A stretch of DNA of 64,000 bases from Mycetohabitans endofungorum (GTDB lineage Bacteria > Pseudomonadota > Gammaproteobacteria > Burkholderiales > Burkholderiaceae). The notes beneath the pieces were generated by a model. It was not told where the DNA came from. It was given only the letters and a program-made list of their open reading frames with translations, and did not search any database. The stretch spans positions 372,001 to 436,000 of the forward strand of contig NZ_CP132744.1 in the NCBI RefSeq assembly GCF_037477895.1, written 5' to 3'. The position numbers were made by a program, and so were the translations under genes. This document shows positions 28,256 to 38,599 of the stretch, piece by piece; the stretch's first letter is position 1; each line of letters starts with the position of its first letter.

Positions 28256-29086
28256 ATGCCAGAACTGCCGGAAGTTGAAGTGACGCGACGCGGAATTGAA
28301 CCGTATGTCGCTGGACGACGCGTGCAGCGCGTCGAGGTGCGTAATGTTGCGCTGCGCTGGCCGGTGCCGGCCACGCTGGCGCGCGAGCTTGAGCAACGCG
28401 TGATCCACAAAGTGGAACGGCGCGGCAAGTACCTGCTGTTCGAGCTGGACGACGGATGGCTCATCGTGCACCTGGGGATGACCGGTACGCTGCGCGTGCT
28501 GCACAACCTGCCCGCGTTGCCGCCCGCCGCCCAGCACGATCATATCGACTGGGTCTTCGATGAGTTCGTGTTGCGTTTTCGCGACCCGCGTCGCTTCGGT
28601 GCGGTGTTGTGGCATCCGCGCGCGTCGGGCGGCGTGCTCGAGCATCCTTTATTGGCCAGCCTTGGAGTCGAGCCTTTTTCGAGCGCATTTTCGGGCACGC
28701 TGCTGCATCGTCGCACGCGTGGGCGCACGGTGTCGATCAAACAGGCGCTGCTGGCCGGCGACATCGTCGTCGGTGTGGGCAACATCTATGCATCCGAGAG
28801 TCTGTTTCGCGCCGGCATTCGGCCGAGTACGCCGGCGGGACGCGTGTCGCTGCCGCGCTATGAACTGCTGGCCGACGCTATTCGCGCGACACTGGCGGCG
28901 GCAATCGACAAGGGTGGCAGTACGTTGCGCGACTTTGTTGGCAGCCACGGCGAGAGCGGTTATTTCCAACTCGACTATTTCGTCTATGATCGGGCCGGCC
29001 TGCCTTGCCATGCCTGCGGTGTGCCGATCCGGCATATCGTACAAGGACAGCGCTCGACCTATTACTGCACGCGCTGCCAGCGCTGA
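28256..29086 (+). CDS. mutM: formamidopyrimidine-DNA glycosylase
   Basis: Removes 8-oxoguanine opposite C and nicks the strand. The 276-residue protein starts [20 protein letters not shown] (Pro2/Glu3 active site), has [20 protein letters not shown], followed by FRAGIRP (H2TH motif), and ends with the zinc finger [20 protein letters not shown]. The start at 28256 is fixed by the need for N-terminal MPE. It is the first of the mutM-mutY pair. Confidence 0.97.
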   Translation: MPELPEVEVTRRGIEPYVAGRRVQRVEVRNVALRWPVPATLARELEQRVIHKVERRGKYLLFELDDGWLIVHLGMTGTLRVLHNLPALPPAAQHDHIDWVFDEFVLRFRDPRRFGAVLWHPRASGGVLEHPLLASLGVEPFSSAFSGTLLHRRTRGRTVSIKQALLAGDIVVGVGNIYASESLFRAGIRPSTPAGRVSLPRYELLADAIRATLAAAIDKGGSTLRDFVGSHGESGYFQLDYFVYDRAGLPCHACGVPIRHIVQGQRSTYYCTRCQR

Positions 29087-29107
29087 ATCGACCCCTTGGA
29101 GGCCAAT

Positions 29108-30250
29108 ATAGAACCAGCTGACTTCGCGCCGCGCCTGATCGCGTGGCAGCACACGCATGGGCGGCACGACCTGCCGTGGCAGCGCAGCCGGGACCCATAT
29201 CGAGTCTGGCTGTCGGAGATCATGCTGCAGCAAACGCAGGTCTCGACGGTGATTCCGTATTATTCGAGGTTCCTCACACGCTTTCCTCACGTTCACGCAT
29301 TGGCGGCTGCCGCGGCTGACGACGTGATGGCGCTATGGAGTGGACTGGGATACTACACTCGCGCGCGCAACCTGCACCGGTGCGCGCAGGTCGTCGTCCA
29401 GCAGTATGGCGGCGCGTTCCCGCAGACTGTTGAGCAACTCGCGGCACTGCCGGGAATCGGCCGTTCGACGGCGGCGGCGATTGCCGCCTTCTCGTTCGGC
29501 GTGCGCTCGCCGATCCTGGATGGCAATGTCAAGCGGGTGCTCGCGCGGATTTTTGGGATTGACGGCTTTCCGGGCGACAAGCGCGTAGAGACCGCGATGT
29601 GGGCGCTAGCTGAGTCGTTGCTGCCGACGGCCGGTGACGCATCCGACAAGGCGTCCGGGAAGGCGTCCAATGACGCAGCCGATAGCGTACGCCAGCGCGA
29701 TGGCGCACCGGTCGAGCCCATCGTGGCGTATACGCAAGGACTGATGGACCTGGGAGCGACGCTGTGCGTACGGGGCCGGCCAGATTGCGGTCGCTGCCCG
29801 TTTGCGCACGCGTGTGTGGCCAATCTGACGGGCCGACAGCGTGAACTGCCGGCCGCTAGGCCCAAAAAGCCCGTGCCGACACGCCGCACAATGATGCTGG
29901 TGCTGCGCAGTGCCGATCAGGTGCTGCTCGAGAAACGCCCGCCGTTGGGCATTTGGGGCGGGCTCTGGAGCTTGCCCGAGGCGCCGGACGTGGACGCGCT
30001 TGCCGCGCGTGCGGCGCAACTCGGCGGTGCGCCGGTCGTGCTGGCGCCGCTTGCCCCGCTGGCGCATACGTTCACACATTTTCGCCTCGAAATCGAGCCG
30101 CGGCTCGCGCAACTGGTGGACGAACCGCGGGCCGCAGTGCGCGACGCGCAGGCGGACACTGCATGGGTGCGGCTGGATGCCATCGGCGACTATGGCTTGC
30201 CCGCGCCGGTGCGCAAGCTGCTCGATGCGCTGGACGGAACGTTGTTGTAG
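29108..30250 (+). CDS. mutY: adenine DNA glycosylase, possibly with an ATA start
   Basis: Removes adenine mispaired with 8-oxoguanine, so it works with MutM. The protein (about 380 residues) has WLSEIMLQQTQVSTVIPYY (catalytic Glu region), LPGIGRSTAAAIAAFSFG (HhH), ILDGNVKRVLAR, the [4Fe-4S] cysteines C-x6-C-x2-C-x5-C (CVRGRPDCGRCPFAHAC) and a C-terminal Nudix-like domain (GIWGGLWSLPE). The best ribosome-binding site, GGAGG at 29098-29102, is five bases before an ATA at 29108. The only standard start nearby is TTG 29096, which overlaps that site. The true start is therefore uncertain. Confidence 0.93.
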   Translation: MEPADFAPRLIAWQHTHGRHDLPWQRSRDPYRVWLSEIMLQQTQVSTVIPYYSRFLTRFPHVHALAAAAADDVMALWSGLGYYTRARNLHRCAQVVVQQYGGAFPQTVEQLAALPGIGRSTAAAIAAFSFGVRSPILDGNVKRVLARIFGIDGFPGDKRVETAMWALAESLLPTAGDASDKASGKASNDAADSVRQRDGAPVEPIVAYTQGLMDLGATLCVRGRPDCGRCPFAHACVANLTGRQRELPAARPKKPVPTRRTMMLVLRSADQVLLEKRPPLGIWGGLWSLPEAPDVDALAARAAQLGGAPVVLAPLAPLAHTFTHFRLEIEPRLAQLVDEPRAAVRDAQADTAWVRLDAIGDYGLPAPVRKLLDALDGTLL

Positions 30251-30255
30251 CCCAA

Positions 30256-30318
30256 GTTACAGCAGTGGGTGATGCAGGTTACAGCAGTGGAGTGGGTAGA
30301 GCAGGCTACAGCAGTTGG
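30256..30318. repeat. three-copy TTACAGCAGTGG repeat at the 3' end of the Lon-domain gene
   Basis: GTTACAGCAGTGG at 30256-30268 and 30278-30290, and the variant GCTACAGCAGTTGG at 30305-30318. The last copy contains the stop and final codons of the minus-strand gene, so the others look like partial duplications of that gene end. Confidence 0.85.
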
Positions 30319-30944
30319 TGCTGCAGCATGTAGTGGTGCACGACGTCGATCCGCGCGCCGGCATCGAGGACTTCCATTAGTTTTTGCCGCGCGCGCGCGG
30401 AGACCGGCAGGACCTCGGCGAGCCGGTTGGATACCCAGCTTGGATCGTCGAATGCGTACGGCTCGATGAATGGCAGATTGCCCGGGCTGCGCTCGGACAG
30501 CGTGGCAACGATTCGCTCGAGCACCTCTGCGCACGCGCCGAACTTCGCGACGCGCTCGTCGCCGTTCAGCGGGCGGTCCTCGGGCAGTAACTGCACCTGG
30601 CCGCGTAGCAAGCCGTTGGGCTCAGTCCGATGCGACAATAACCGGAAGCGGCGCGTGCCTCGGGCGCGGATATGCATCAGGCCGAAACGCTCTACGTCGC
30701 AATCGACAATCTCGGCCAGGCAGCCGATCGATTCGGGTACTGGCGGCTCGTCCTGCTGGATCACTTCACTGCCGCTCTTGAGCAAGCATACGCCGAACGG
30801 CGCATGATCGCGCAGGCAGTCACGGGTCATGTCCTGGTAGCGGGCCTCGAACACCTTCAACGGCAGCAGGCCACCAGGAAACAGCACCGTGCGCAACGGG
30901 AACAGAGGCAGCTTAGCAAGGGTATCGGATGGGACAGTTGACAT
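30306..30944 (-). CDS. Lon protease substrate-binding (PUA-like) domain protein
   Basis: A 212-residue single-domain protein of the LON_substr_bdg family: LPLFPLRTVLFPGGLLPLKV, then FEARYQDMTRDCLRDHAPFG, IGCLAEIVDCDVERFGLMHI and ARGTRRFRLL. It has no ATPase or protease domain. Function is unknown; related proteins may bind proteins or RNA. It is the last gene of the long minus-strand block, after rapZ. Its 3' end lies in the repeat noted above. Confidence 0.9.
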   Translation of the reverse strand: MSTVPSDTLAKLPLFPLRTVLFPGGLLPLKVFEARYQDMTRDCLRDHAPFGVCLLKSGSEVIQQDEPPVPESIGCLAEIVDCDVERFGLMHIRARGTRRFRLLSHRTEPNGLLRGQVQLLPEDRPLNGDERVAKFGACAEVLERIVATLSERSPGNLPFIEPYAFDDPSWVSNRLAEVLPVSARARQKLMEVLDAGARIDVVHHYMLQHQLL

Positions 30945-30968
30945 ACGTTCGTGCTCGGTTTGGCGCGG

Positions 30969-31883
30969 CTAGCCGGACGCTCGGGCCGATGTACTGGCAA
31001 ACGACGCGCTGTCACCATGCGCGCCGGCGATCTCGCGATGCCGCACCAGCACGTTTGCGGCGCTTGCGAAGCGCGCGGCGAGTGCCTCGGCAATGTAGAC
31101 GGAGCGATGCTGCCCGCCGGTGCAGCCGATCGCCACGGTCAGGTACGCACGATTGTCGTCGCAGAAATGCGGCAACCACTTGGACAGGTACTCGGCGATA
31201 TCGTCGATCATCGTGCCGACCAGCGGCGTGGCGGCAAGAAAGTCGATCACCGGCCGATCGAGTCCCGTCAGCGGCCGCAGCTCCCGGTCATAATAGGGAT
31301 TAGGCAGAGTCCGCGCGTCGAATACCAGATCGGCGTCCAGCGGAATGCCGCGCTTGAAGCCGAACGACTGGAACATTAGCGCGAGACCGGTCTGATCGTG
31401 TTCGATGAACTGCTTGACCCAGGCGCGCAGCGTGTTCGCGCGCAGGCTGCTGGTGTCAATCTGGTGCCCGAATTCCGCCAGATTGGCCACCAGCTCCCGT
31501 TCGTGCTCGATTGCATCGGCCAGCGAAGCCTGTATGCCATCGAGCGCGTCGTCCGCCATTGACGCGGACAGCGGGTGCTTGCGGCGCGTTTCGGAGAATC
31601 GCTGGATGAGTGATTGCGTGCTCGCATTCAAGAACAGCACGCGAACGTCGTGGGTGTGGCCAAGTGCACGGATAATTTCCGGCATTTCGTCCAGCGAGCG
31701 CGCCGAGCGCGCGTCGATCGCGACGCCGAGCCGCGCCTGTCCCTCCCGGGACAGGAACGCCACGAGTTCCGGCAGGAACCGTGGCGGTAGGTTGTCGACG
31801 CAGTAGTAGCCGGCATCCTCGAGCGCCGCGAGTGCCACCGATTTGCCGGACCCGGACATGCCGGTGATCAGGATGATTCGCAT
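30969..31883 (-). CDS. rapZ: RNase adapter protein RapZ (YvcJ family ATPase)
   Basis: P-loop protein that in enterobacteria guides RNase E to the GlmZ sRNA; in betaproteobacteria the target is not known. The 304-residue protein has Walker [32 protein letters not shown] and the C-terminal [20 protein letters not shown] segment. The ATG at 31883 is the conserved start; two upstream ATGs are in frame. It is encoded after hprK and ptsN, the usual nitrogen-PTS grouping. Confidence 0.95.
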   Translation of the reverse strand: MRIILITGMSGSGKSVALAALEDAGYYCVDNLPPRFLPELVAFLSREGQARLGVAIDARSARSLDEMPEIIRALGHTHDVRVLFLNASTQSLIQRFSETRRKHPLSASMADDALDGIQASLADAIEHERELVANLAEFGHQIDTSSLRANTLRAWVKQFIEHDQTGLALMFQSFGFKRGIPLDADLVFDARTLPNPYYDRELRPLTGLDRPVIDFLAATPLVGTMIDDIAEYLSKWLPHFCDDNRAYLTVAIGCTGGQHRSVYIAEALAARFASAANVLVRHREIAGAHGDSASFASTSARASG

Positions 31884-31936
31884 CGAGTCAGGGTTCATGC
31901 GTTTCATCATAGCAGCGCTGTAGCGCTTCGGGCCGC

Positions 31937-32905
31937 TCAGATTAGCTTGCCTGGAAATTGTCCGTCCGGATCCTGCATCGCAAGCCGCTGGCGCTCCATA
32001 AAATCGCGCAATGTATCGATGCCGCGCAATTGCAGAATCGTATTGCGCACGGCGGCTTCGACCAGCACGGCCAGGTTGCGGCCGGCCGCAACCTGGATCG
32101 TGACCTTGCTGATTGGCAAGCCTAGCACGTCAACCGTTTGGCTTTCTAGCGGCAGGCGTTGGAATTCGCCGTCGGGGCGGCGCACCAGCTGTACAATCAG
32201 CTTGAGCTTCATTTTTCGGCGCACCGCGGTTTCGCCGAAAATCGTCTTGATGTCGAGCAGCCCGAGTCCGCGTACCTCCAGCAAGTTCTGCAGTAGCGGC
32301 GGGCAGCGGCCTTCGACGAAATCTGGGCCGAGCCGCACGAAGTCGACCGCATCATCTGCGACCAGCCCGTGGCCGCGGCTGATCAGCTCCAGCCCCAGTT
32401 CGCTCTTGCCCAGCCCCGAGTCGCCAGTCAGCAGCACCCCCATGCCGAGGATGTCGAGGAACACGCCGTGCAGCGTTGCGCGCGGCGCCAGGATACGCGA
32501 CATGTATAGCCGCAAGCTGTCGATCACGGCGGCGGCGGACATCGGCGTGGTGAACAGCGGCGTCGAGGAGCGCGTGCAGCGAAGCACCAACTCCGGCGGC
32601 GCCGCTACGCCGCCGGCCACGACTAGGAACGGCGGTTCAAGGGCGATCAGCTCGGCCATGTTACGCGAGCGATCCTCATCGCTTTGCCGCTGATAGTAGT
32701 TGACCTCGGCTTCGCCCAGCACCTGGATCCGGTTCGGATGGATCAGGTTCAAGTGGCCGACCAGATCGGCGCTGGAGGTCGCATTGGCGACGGTTTCCGT
32801 TGAAAAACCGCGGTCCCAGCCTTCATGACCCGTCAGCCAACTTAGCTTCAGCGAAGCGGCGTTGTCGTCGAAGATGCTTTGCGCGTTGATGCTGGACGTA
32901 TCCAT
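31937..32905 (-). CDS. hprK: HPr kinase/phosphorylase
   Basis: Phosphorylates and dephosphorylates the serine of HPr-type phosphocarriers. The 322-residue protein has an N-terminal DRTGG-like domain and a C-terminal kinase domain with Walker [17 protein letters not shown] and the HprK signature [20 protein letters not shown]. It lies 97 bases after ptsN on the same strand. With ptsN it makes up the regulatory PTS branch of proteobacteria. Confidence 0.96.
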   Translation of the reverse strand: MDTSSINAQSIFDDNAASLKLSWLTGHEGWDRGFSTETVANATSSADLVGHLNLIHPNRIQVLGEAEVNYYQRQSDEDRSRNMAELIALEPPFLVVAGGVAAPPELVLRCTRSSTPLFTTPMSAAAVIDSLRLYMSRILAPRATLHGVFLDILGMGVLLTGDSGLGKSELGLELISRGHGLVADDAVDFVRLGPDFVEGRCPPLLQNLLEVRGLGLLDIKTIFGETAVRRKMKLKLIVQLVRRPDGEFQRLPLESQTVDVLGLPISKVTIQVAAGRNLAVLVEAAVRNTILQLRGIDTLRDFMERQRLAMQDPDGQFPGKLI

Positions 32906-33002
32906 GGTGGCCTTCTCGGGTTGCGTCGCGCGGCGCTGCTCATCGCGGTATGCGACGCATGCGCTTGAATCTATTGTGTTAGAAGCGCACGCGTCGCGGC
33001 GA

Positions 33003-33458
33003 TTAGGGTTGCCACTGAGTCAGCAGTTGGTGCAGCGCGCCACGGTCCGGCTCGGTGGACAGATTCTTGCGCGCTTGCTGGTCCGACAACAGTTGTGCGA
33101 TCTCGGACAGGATTTCGAGATGTTGCTGCGTCGCCTGTTCTGGCACAAGCAGGAAGATCAGCAATTGGACCGGCTGGCCGTCCGGCGACTCAAACGGAAT
33201 GGGTTCGGCAAGCCGCACAAATGCCGCCAGCGGCTGCTTCAGCCCCTTAATGCGCCCATGCGGGATCGCCACGCCTTCGCCCAGACCGGTCGAGCCGAGC
33301 CGTTCGCGCGCAAACAGGTTATCGGTGACGACGCTACGGGCAATGCCGTTTTGATTTTCAAAGATCAGGCCGGCTTGTTCGAAAACCCGCTTCTTGCTGG
33401 TCACGGACAGACCCAGCACGACATTCTCAATGGGCAGGATTTTAGCTAGACGATTCAT
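33003..33458 (-). CDS. ptsN: nitrogen-regulatory PTS IIA protein
   Basis: Phosphoacceptor EIIA-Ntr, which controls potassium and nitrogen responses. The 151-residue protein contains the active histidine in [17 protein letters not shown] and the domain end [20 protein letters not shown]. It is downstream of hpf and upstream of hprK. Confidence 0.96.
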   Translation of the reverse strand: MNRLAKILPIENVVLGLSVTSKKRVFEQAGLIFENQNGIARSVVTDNLFARERLGSTGLGEGVAIPHGRIKGLKQPLAAFVRLAEPIPFESPDGQPVQLLIFLLVPEQATQQHLEILSEIAQLLSDQQARKNLSTEPDRGALHQLLTQWQP

Positions 33459-33661
33459 AGGGACAGGCGAAAAGCAATTGTATCGCGCACGGGCTGTCGG
33501 CCAGCACTGGGGGCCGCGCGACGACTCACGGCAGACGCTTTCCGGCTGATGATTTTATAGGTGGCAACTATGGTAACCAAAGCATTATAGATCAGGCGAG
33601 TTGCGTATGGTGCAACGCGCCAACGCGGGTCCGGTCTACGCGATACAACGGTGCGGGTAAT

Positions 33662-33688
33662 GAAAAAGCCGCCCGGTGCGGGCGGCTT
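33662..33688 (-). terminator. rho-independent terminator after hpf
   Basis: Minus-strand 9-bp stem AAGCCGCCC / GGGCGGCTT, loop of five bases, then TTTTT. It lies just after hpf, so ptsN-hprK-rapZ likely need read-through or their own promoter. Confidence 0.92.
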
Positions 33689-33711
33689 GCCAACGCGGAC
33701 CCGATCCGCGC

Positions 33712-34062
33712 TCAGGGTGCCGGTTGCTCGGGAACAGGCACGTACTTGATCGCCTCATGCTGGTGGCCTTGCAGCCGGCCCTTGTAACGCAATACCTGAC
33801 GGTCGAGTTTGTCGATCAGCATGTCGATCGCCGCGTACAGGTCGCCATTCGCGCTCTCGACAAAGATGTCCTTGCCCTTCAGGTGCAGGTTGACCTCCAC
33901 CCTTTGCCGTTTTTCCTTTTCCTTGTGATTGTCCACGGCCAGTAGCACAGTGCCATCGATCACCTGGTCAAAATGCCTGAGCACTCGGTCGAGCTTCGCG
34001 ACCACATATTCGCGCAGGGCGGGCGTGACGTCCAGGTGGTGTCCACTGATCTTCAGATTCAT
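33712..34062 (-). CDS. hpf: ribosome hibernation promoting factor
   Basis: Binds the 30S subunit and promotes 100S dimers in slow growth. The 116-residue protein is the short form: [20 protein letters not shown], followed by [36 protein letters not shown] and [20 protein letters not shown]. The ATG at 34062 is the conserved start. It lies directly after rpoN, as in many proteobacteria. Confidence 0.95.
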   Translation of the reverse strand: MNLKISGHHLDVTPALREYVVAKLDRVLRHFDQVIDGTVLLAVDNHKEKEKRQRVEVNLHLKGKDIFVESANGDLYAAIDMLIDKLDRQVLRYKGRLQGHQHEAIKYVPVPEQPAP

Positions 34063-34249
34063 AGCTGCCTCTCCGTGCTCAATAGCCGCTGGCGCAAAGG
34101 CATGATCCGGCGCCGCTCGAGCCTCGTCCCGCTTGTAGCGTGCACCCCGTTGTGACGAAAAAGGTGCGGCGGGCCGATATCGGCCGGCTCCTGACCATAT
34201 TCTATCTAAGCGCCGCGGCCGGTAAACGCCCACCGCAACATGCAGTAGG

Positions 34250-35773
34250 CTATAACGACTTACGCATGCTAACAGCCGGGATCTTCAGCGCTTCGCGATA
34301 TTTCGCCACAGTTCGGCGTGCGACCACGAAGCCCTGTTCGGCCAGCAGTTCAGCGATGCGGCTGTCTGAAAGAGGGGTTTTCGGGTCTTCGGCTCCTATC
34401 AGTTGCTTGATGAGCGCGCGGATCGCGGTCGATGACGCCGCGCCCCCCGTATCGGTCGACACGTGCGAGCCAAAGAAGTACTTGAATTCGAGCGTCCCAA
34501 AGGGCGTCAGCATGTACTTCCCGGTCGTGACCCGCGATACGGTCGACTCATGCAAGCCCAGCGTATCAGCAATTTCTCGTAAAACCAAGGGGCGCATCGC
34601 GATCTCGCCATGCACGAAAAAACTACGCTGACGCTCGACGATTGCTTGTGCGACGCGCAAAATCGTTTCAAATCGTTGCTGGATGTTCTTGATCAGCCAG
34701 CGCGCTTCCTGCAGTTGCTGGCGCAACGAACCGCTGCCTGGGTCACCCCGGTTGCTGCGCAGGATGTTCGCGTATAAGTGGTTGACCCGCAGCCGCGGCA
34801 CGACTTCGCGGTTCAACTCCGCCTGCCACCCCTGTGAGGTTTTCTTCACGATGATGTCCGGCACCACGTAGTCGGCCTCGGCCTTGCCGTACGCGGCGCC
34901 GGGGAACGGCTCGAGCGAGCGGATCAGCGCATGCGCGTCGCGCAGCGCGTCGTCGCTGGCCTTCAGGTGCTTGCGCAGACGCGTGAAGTCGCGCGCCGCC
35001 AGCAACTCCAGGTAGTTCGACACGATTTCCAGCGCCAGCGTGCGCGTGGCGCTTGGCTCCAGCCGCAACAATTGCAGCTTCAGGCATTCGGACGCCGAGC
35101 GCGCCCCGACCCCAGCCGGATCGAAGCTGTGCAGCAGCGCGAGCGCCGCGTTCAACTCATCGGCGTCGACCTCAAGTTCGGCCGGCAAGTCGGCGAGGAT
35201 TTCGTCGCAGCTCGCGCTCAGGTAGCCATCGTCGTCCAGCGACTCGATCAGAAACGTGACCAGCGCGCGGTCGCGCGGGCTAGCCTTGGTCAGGCGCAAT
35301 TGCGCGCCCAAATGCTCGCGTAGGCTGACCGTGGATTCGTGCAACTGCAGCGGCGGCATGTCGTCGTCGTCGGAGGTGCCACCGGGACGCACATAGTCGT
35401 CCAAATTCCACGACGCCGTGTCGGTGCCGCTGTCGCTGTTCATGCCGTTGTATTCGTCGACGGCGGCCGGCTCCGCGCTTTCCGCGCGCTCGCCGTTCAC
35501 GCCGTTGGCGCTGCCGAGCACCGGTGCTGGTGCCTCGGCCATGCCGGTGGGCAGCGCGCTGCTTTGCGACGGCAACAGTGAGCCGTCCGCGGCGACCCGC
35601 AACGGGCTCGCGATCCAGTCGTCCTCGTTCTCCAGTAAAGGATTTTGCGCGATCGCCGTGGCGACCTCCTGCTGCAATTCGAGCGTCGACAGCTGCAGTA
35701 GCCGAATCGACTGCTGCAATTGCGGGGTCAGTGCCAGATGCTGCGATAGACGGAGTTGAAGGCTTGCTTTCAT
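34250..35773 (-). CDS. rpoN: RNA polymerase sigma-54 factor
   Basis: Sigma factor for nitrogen and other enhancer-dependent promoters. The 507-residue protein has region I ([20 protein letters not shown], then [11 protein letters not shown]), an acidic region II, the core-binding domain and the C-terminal RpoN box ([15 protein letters not shown]) with an HTH near [18 protein letters not shown]. Coupled to lptB upstream by a 170-base gap with a 22-bp palindrome. Confidence 0.97.
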   Translation of the reverse strand: MKASLQLRLSQHLALTPQLQQSIRLLQLSTLELQQEVATAIAQNPLLENEDDWIASPLRVAADGSLLPSQSSALPTGMAEAPAPVLGSANGVNGERAESAEPAAVDEYNGMNSDSGTDTASWNLDDYVRPGGTSDDDDMPPLQLHESTVSLREHLGAQLRLTKASPRDRALVTFLIESLDDDGYLSASCDEILADLPAELEVDADELNAALALLHSFDPAGVGARSASECLKLQLLRLEPSATRTLALEIVSNYLELLAARDFTRLRKHLKASDDALRDAHALIRSLEPFPGAAYGKAEADYVVPDIIVKKTSQGWQAELNREVVPRLRVNHLYANILRSNRGDPGSGSLRQQLQEARWLIKNIQQRFETILRVAQAIVERQRSFFVHGEIAMRPLVLREIADTLGLHESTVSRVTTGKYMLTPFGTLEFKYFFGSHVSTDTGGAASSTAIRALIKQLIGAEDPKTPLSDSRIAELLAEQGFVVARRTVAKYREALKIPAVSMRKSL

Positions 35774-35914
35774 GGCAGATTGCTTTTTATTGTAGACAGT
35801 TTGCCACGTTGGCGGAACCTTGAGGGAACACGTTGGCCCATTTTGTGCATGTTTGAACGAGTCGGCGCACGCGAGCCACCCGCTGGCGCGGCAGTGTCGC
35901 CAGGTCGGCGCTGG

Positions 35915-35936
35915 CTGGGGCGGGAGCCCGCCCCAG
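35915..35936. other. perfect 22-base palindrome between lptB and rpoN
   Basis: CTGGGGCGGG / CCCGCCCCAG with only AG between the arms. No T-run follows on the minus strand. It could be a weak terminator, an RNA-processing hairpin or a protein-binding site. Confidence 0.7.
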
Positions 35937-35944
35937 TAAAGGGA

Positions 35945-36724
35945 CTACATACGAAAATGTTCGCCCAGGTACACGCGGCGCACGCTCTCGTTCGCAATGA
36001 TTTCCTTGGGCGCGCCGGCCGCGAGCACGCTGCCGTCGCTGATGATGTACGCGTGGTCGCAGATGCCGAGTGTCTCGCGCACGTTATGATCCGTGATCAA
36101 CACGCCGATGCCGCGCTCCTTCAAAAAGCGCACGATCTTCTGGATTTCCAGTACGGCAATGGGGTCCACGCCGGCAAACGGCTCGTCCAGCAGGATAAAG
36201 CTGGGGCGGGTGGCGAGTGCGCGCGCGATTTCGACACGGCGCCGTTCGCCGCCGGACAGCGACATCGCCGGATTGTCGCGCAAGTGTGCGATCTGCAGCT
36301 CCTCGAGCAATGCGTCGGCACGCACCGATACCGCTTGCTTGGACAGCGGTTTGTCATGCTCGTCTAGTTGCAACTCCAGCACCGCGCGGATGTTCTCGTT
36401 GACAGACAGCTTACGGAATACCGATGCCTCCTGCGGCAGATAGGACAACCCCATCCGGGCGCGCTGGTGGATCGGCAGCACGCTGATCGGCGTGTCATCG
36501 AGCATGATCTCGCCGGCATCGAGCGGCACCAGTCCGACGATCATGTAGAACGAGGTCGTCTTGCCGGCGCCGTTCGGTCCGAGCAGCCCAACCACTTCGC
36601 CGCTTTTCACGTCAAGCGACACGTCCTTGACGACGGTGCGCGCGCCGTAACGTTTGCGCAAGTTGCGCACCGACAGCGTGCTGGCCGCAGTCCGAGCAGA
36701 CACGGGGAGAACCGATGCGTTCAT
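35945..36724 (-). CDS. lptB: LPS export ABC transporter ATPase
   Basis: Cytoplasmic ATPase of the LptB2FG complex that extracts LPS from the inner membrane. The 259-residue protein has Walker [14 protein letters not shown]-loop, signature [17 protein letters not shown], Walker [14 protein letters not shown] and the switch histidine in [11 protein letters not shown]. Its start overlaps the lptA stop (ATGA). Confidence 0.97.
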   Translation of the reverse strand: MNASVLPVSARTAASTLSVRNLRKRYGARTVVKDVSLDVKSGEVVGLLGPNGAGKTTSFYMIVGLVPLDAGEIMLDDTPISVLPIHQRARMGLSYLPQEASVFRKLSVNENIRAVLELQLDEHDKPLSKQAVSVRADALLEELQIAHLRDNPAMSLSGGERRRVEIARALATRPSFILLDEPFAGVDPIAVLEIQKIVRFLKERGIGVLITDHNVRETLGICDHAYIISDGSVLAAGAPKEIIANESVRRVYLGEHFRM

Positions 36725-37425
36725 GGTTGCGACGTTCCTTGCAGCGTCGTGGACGGGGTCAGCGTCACGTCGCCGGCCGGTTGAGGCAGCGCGCCGCCCC
36801 CCGTGCTGGGGGTGAGCATCGCGCGCACGCGGCCGCTTGGATTGCCCGGTCCCGCGACATCCTTGCCCGACTGCGCGGTGTAAAAGTCCTTTTGACCATC
36901 GTAGGTGATCACACTGCCGCGCACCTCATCGACGAGTTTGGACAACCCATGCAAGCGCCGCACAACGGCGCGCGTGGTCAACGTTGTCAGGTCCTGCTTG
37001 CCGTCGTAGTCGATGCGCACCGCGTTGCCTTCGATGTATTCGTCCATGCCGTCGCGCTTCTGCCGGAAGTACGACAGTGTGCTGCCGTTGCTGGTGCCGA
37101 TGGCGTGCTGGTAGCCTTGCGGATCCTGCTTGACTTCCACGCGGTCCGCACGGATCAGGATCGTGCCCTTGGTCGCGACGACGTGGCCGGTGAAGACCGT
37201 CAGCTGCTTCAGGTCGTCGTACGTCATGTTGTCCGCTTCGATGTTTAGCGGCTTGTCGCGATCCGCGCGCTCGGCGTGCGCAACGGACAGCGACAGCGCA
37301 AGCGGCAGCGCGACGGCCAGCGTCGACACGATCCGCCTGCCTGCCGTGCGGGCACGGCTCGCCCTGGCGCAGCGCTGCGGATGCAGCATGCGCGCAGGCA
37401 CGGGGCGGTCAAACATTGGGTTCAT
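36721..37425 (-). CDS. lptA: LPS transport periplasmic protein LptA
   Basis: Forms the periplasmic bridge for LPS. The 234-residue protein has an unusually long N-terminal region before a signal peptide (cleaved about after SVAHA), the OstA-like domain [20 protein letters not shown] with [18 protein letters not shown], and a Pro/Thr-rich tail. It lies between lptC and lptB. Confidence 0.94.
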   Translation of the reverse strand: MNPMFDRPVPARMLHPQRCARASRARTAGRRIVSTLAVALPLALSLSVAHAERADRDKPLNIEADNMTYDDLKQLTVFTGHVVATKGTILIRADRVEVKQDPQGYQHAIGTSNGSTLSYFRQKRDGMDEYIEGNAVRIDYDGKQDLTTLTTRAVVRRLHGLSKLVDEVRGSVITYDGQKDFYTAQSGKDVAGPGNPSGRVRAMLTPSTGGGALPQPAGDVTLTPSTTLQGTSQP

Positions 37426-37452
37426 GCGCGTCGTGCGAGAAAGAGGTGCCCG

Positions 37453-38058
37453 TCATTGACTGAACGGTCCGCCCGCCGCCGTGTCGGACGCGGCAATCAT
37501 GCCGCGTACCTGGCCGAGCAGATGCATTTCGCGGGTCACGTTGTTGTAGATCATGCCATTGGCCGTCATCTGGGACGGGCCGCGTAGCAGTTTAACCGGC
37601 TTTTCGGTTTCGATGATATCGTCGTTGGTCAGCACGCGGAAGTGCTCGGAATCAGCTTGCATCCGCGGATCGGTCGGACCCGCGTCGCGCACGATGCGCG
37701 CGTCGTCGTACAGGTCCACGATCGAGCCGTCCGCATTAATGACAGCGTGCTTGCCGGTGGCGGTGACGACCGGCTGACCCGGCGCGAACGCGCGGATTGC
37801 TGGCAGCGTTGCGTGCGTCGCCGCATCGTCCTCGTAGTGGACCATCGACGCGGCCGCGATCCGGTACTGCGTTACGCCACTTTCGTCCAGCATCGAGATC
37901 GAGAAGTGGTCGGCGAAATAGTCCGGCGTATGCGCCTTGGTCGCCGATACCCCCTGCGACGGGCGCGGCAATGTGTTCTGCAGCAGCCAGTACGTGCCGG
38001 CGGCGAGTACCGCCATGATCACGAGCGGCAACCAGGCGGACAGGCGTATCTCGCGCAT
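37453..38058 (-). CDS. lptC: LPS export protein LptC
   Basis: Single-pass inner-membrane protein that passes LPS from LptB2FG to LptA. The 201-residue protein has one N-terminal helix (SAWLPLVIMAVLAAGTYWLL) and a beta-jellyroll domain with PDYFADHFSISMLDESGVTQ and the NDDIIETEKPVKLLRGPSQM segment. Four bases separate it from kdsC. Confidence 0.93.
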   Translation of the reverse strand: MREIRLSAWLPLVIMAVLAAGTYWLLQNTLPRPSQGVSATKAHTPDYFADHFSISMLDESGVTQYRIAAASMVHYEDDAATHATLPAIRAFAPGQPVVTATGKHAVINADGSIVDLYDDARIVRDAGPTDPRMQADSEHFRVLTNDDIIETEKPVKLLRGPSQMTANGMIYNNVTREMHLLGQVRGMIAASDTAAGGPFSQ

Positions 38059-38061
38059 CGC

Positions 38062-38592
38062 TTAGCCTTCGCACGCCGCCGCGAGCAGACCGTCATACCG
38101 GCCCTGTGCGCGCAGCAGTGTATCGATGACCTCGCGAGCGGCGCCGTGACCGCCGCGTGCGGTGGCGATCCAGTGCGCGCGACTGCGTACCTCGGGGTGC
38201 GCGCCCGCTGGCGCGGCGGCAAAACCGACGCGCAGCATGACCGCCAGATCAGGCCAGTCGTCGCCCATGTACCCGCATTCGTTGGCGGTGACGCCGGCGG
38301 CATCCAGCAACTTGTCGAACGCGACGAGTTTGTCGCTGATCCCTTGGTACAGATATGACACGCGGATCTCGCGCGCGCGCAACTCGACGATCTTCGAATC
38401 GCGCCCGGTGATGATCGCGGTCGCGACACCGGCCTGCTCGAGCAGCTTCAACCCATGGCCGTCCATCGAGTTGAAGCCCTTCATTGCATCGCCGTCTGGC
38501 GTAAAGTACAACGTGCCGTCGGTTAGCACGCCGTCCACGTCGAATATCATCAGCTTGACGCGCGCGGCACGTTCAATTGCGGTCAGGGCCAT
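38062..38592 (-). CDS. kdsC: 3-deoxy-D-manno-octulosonate 8-phosphate phosphatase
   Basis: HAD-family phosphatase releasing Kdo for LPS. The 176-residue protein has the catalytic motif IFDVDGVLTDGTLYF, GHGLKLLEQAGVATAIITGR and GYMGDDWPDLAVM. Lacks a cap domain, as is normal for the tetrameric KdsC group. It lies seven bases after kdsD. Confidence 0.95.
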   Translation of the reverse strand: MALTAIERAARVKLMIFDVDGVLTDGTLYFTPDGDAMKGFNSMDGHGLKLLEQAGVATAIITGRDSKIVELRAREIRVSYLYQGISDKLVAFDKLLDAAGVTANECGYMGDDWPDLAVMLRVGFAAAPAGAHPEVRSRAHWIATARGGHGAAREVIDTLLRAQGRYDGLLAAACEG

Positions 38593-38599
38593 GGTCGGA

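Noticed and set aside
26374..28506. 710-codon version of the TPR protein
   Set aside because: The extra N-terminus would overlap the mutM start and is not protein-like; the signal peptide begins at ATG 28164.
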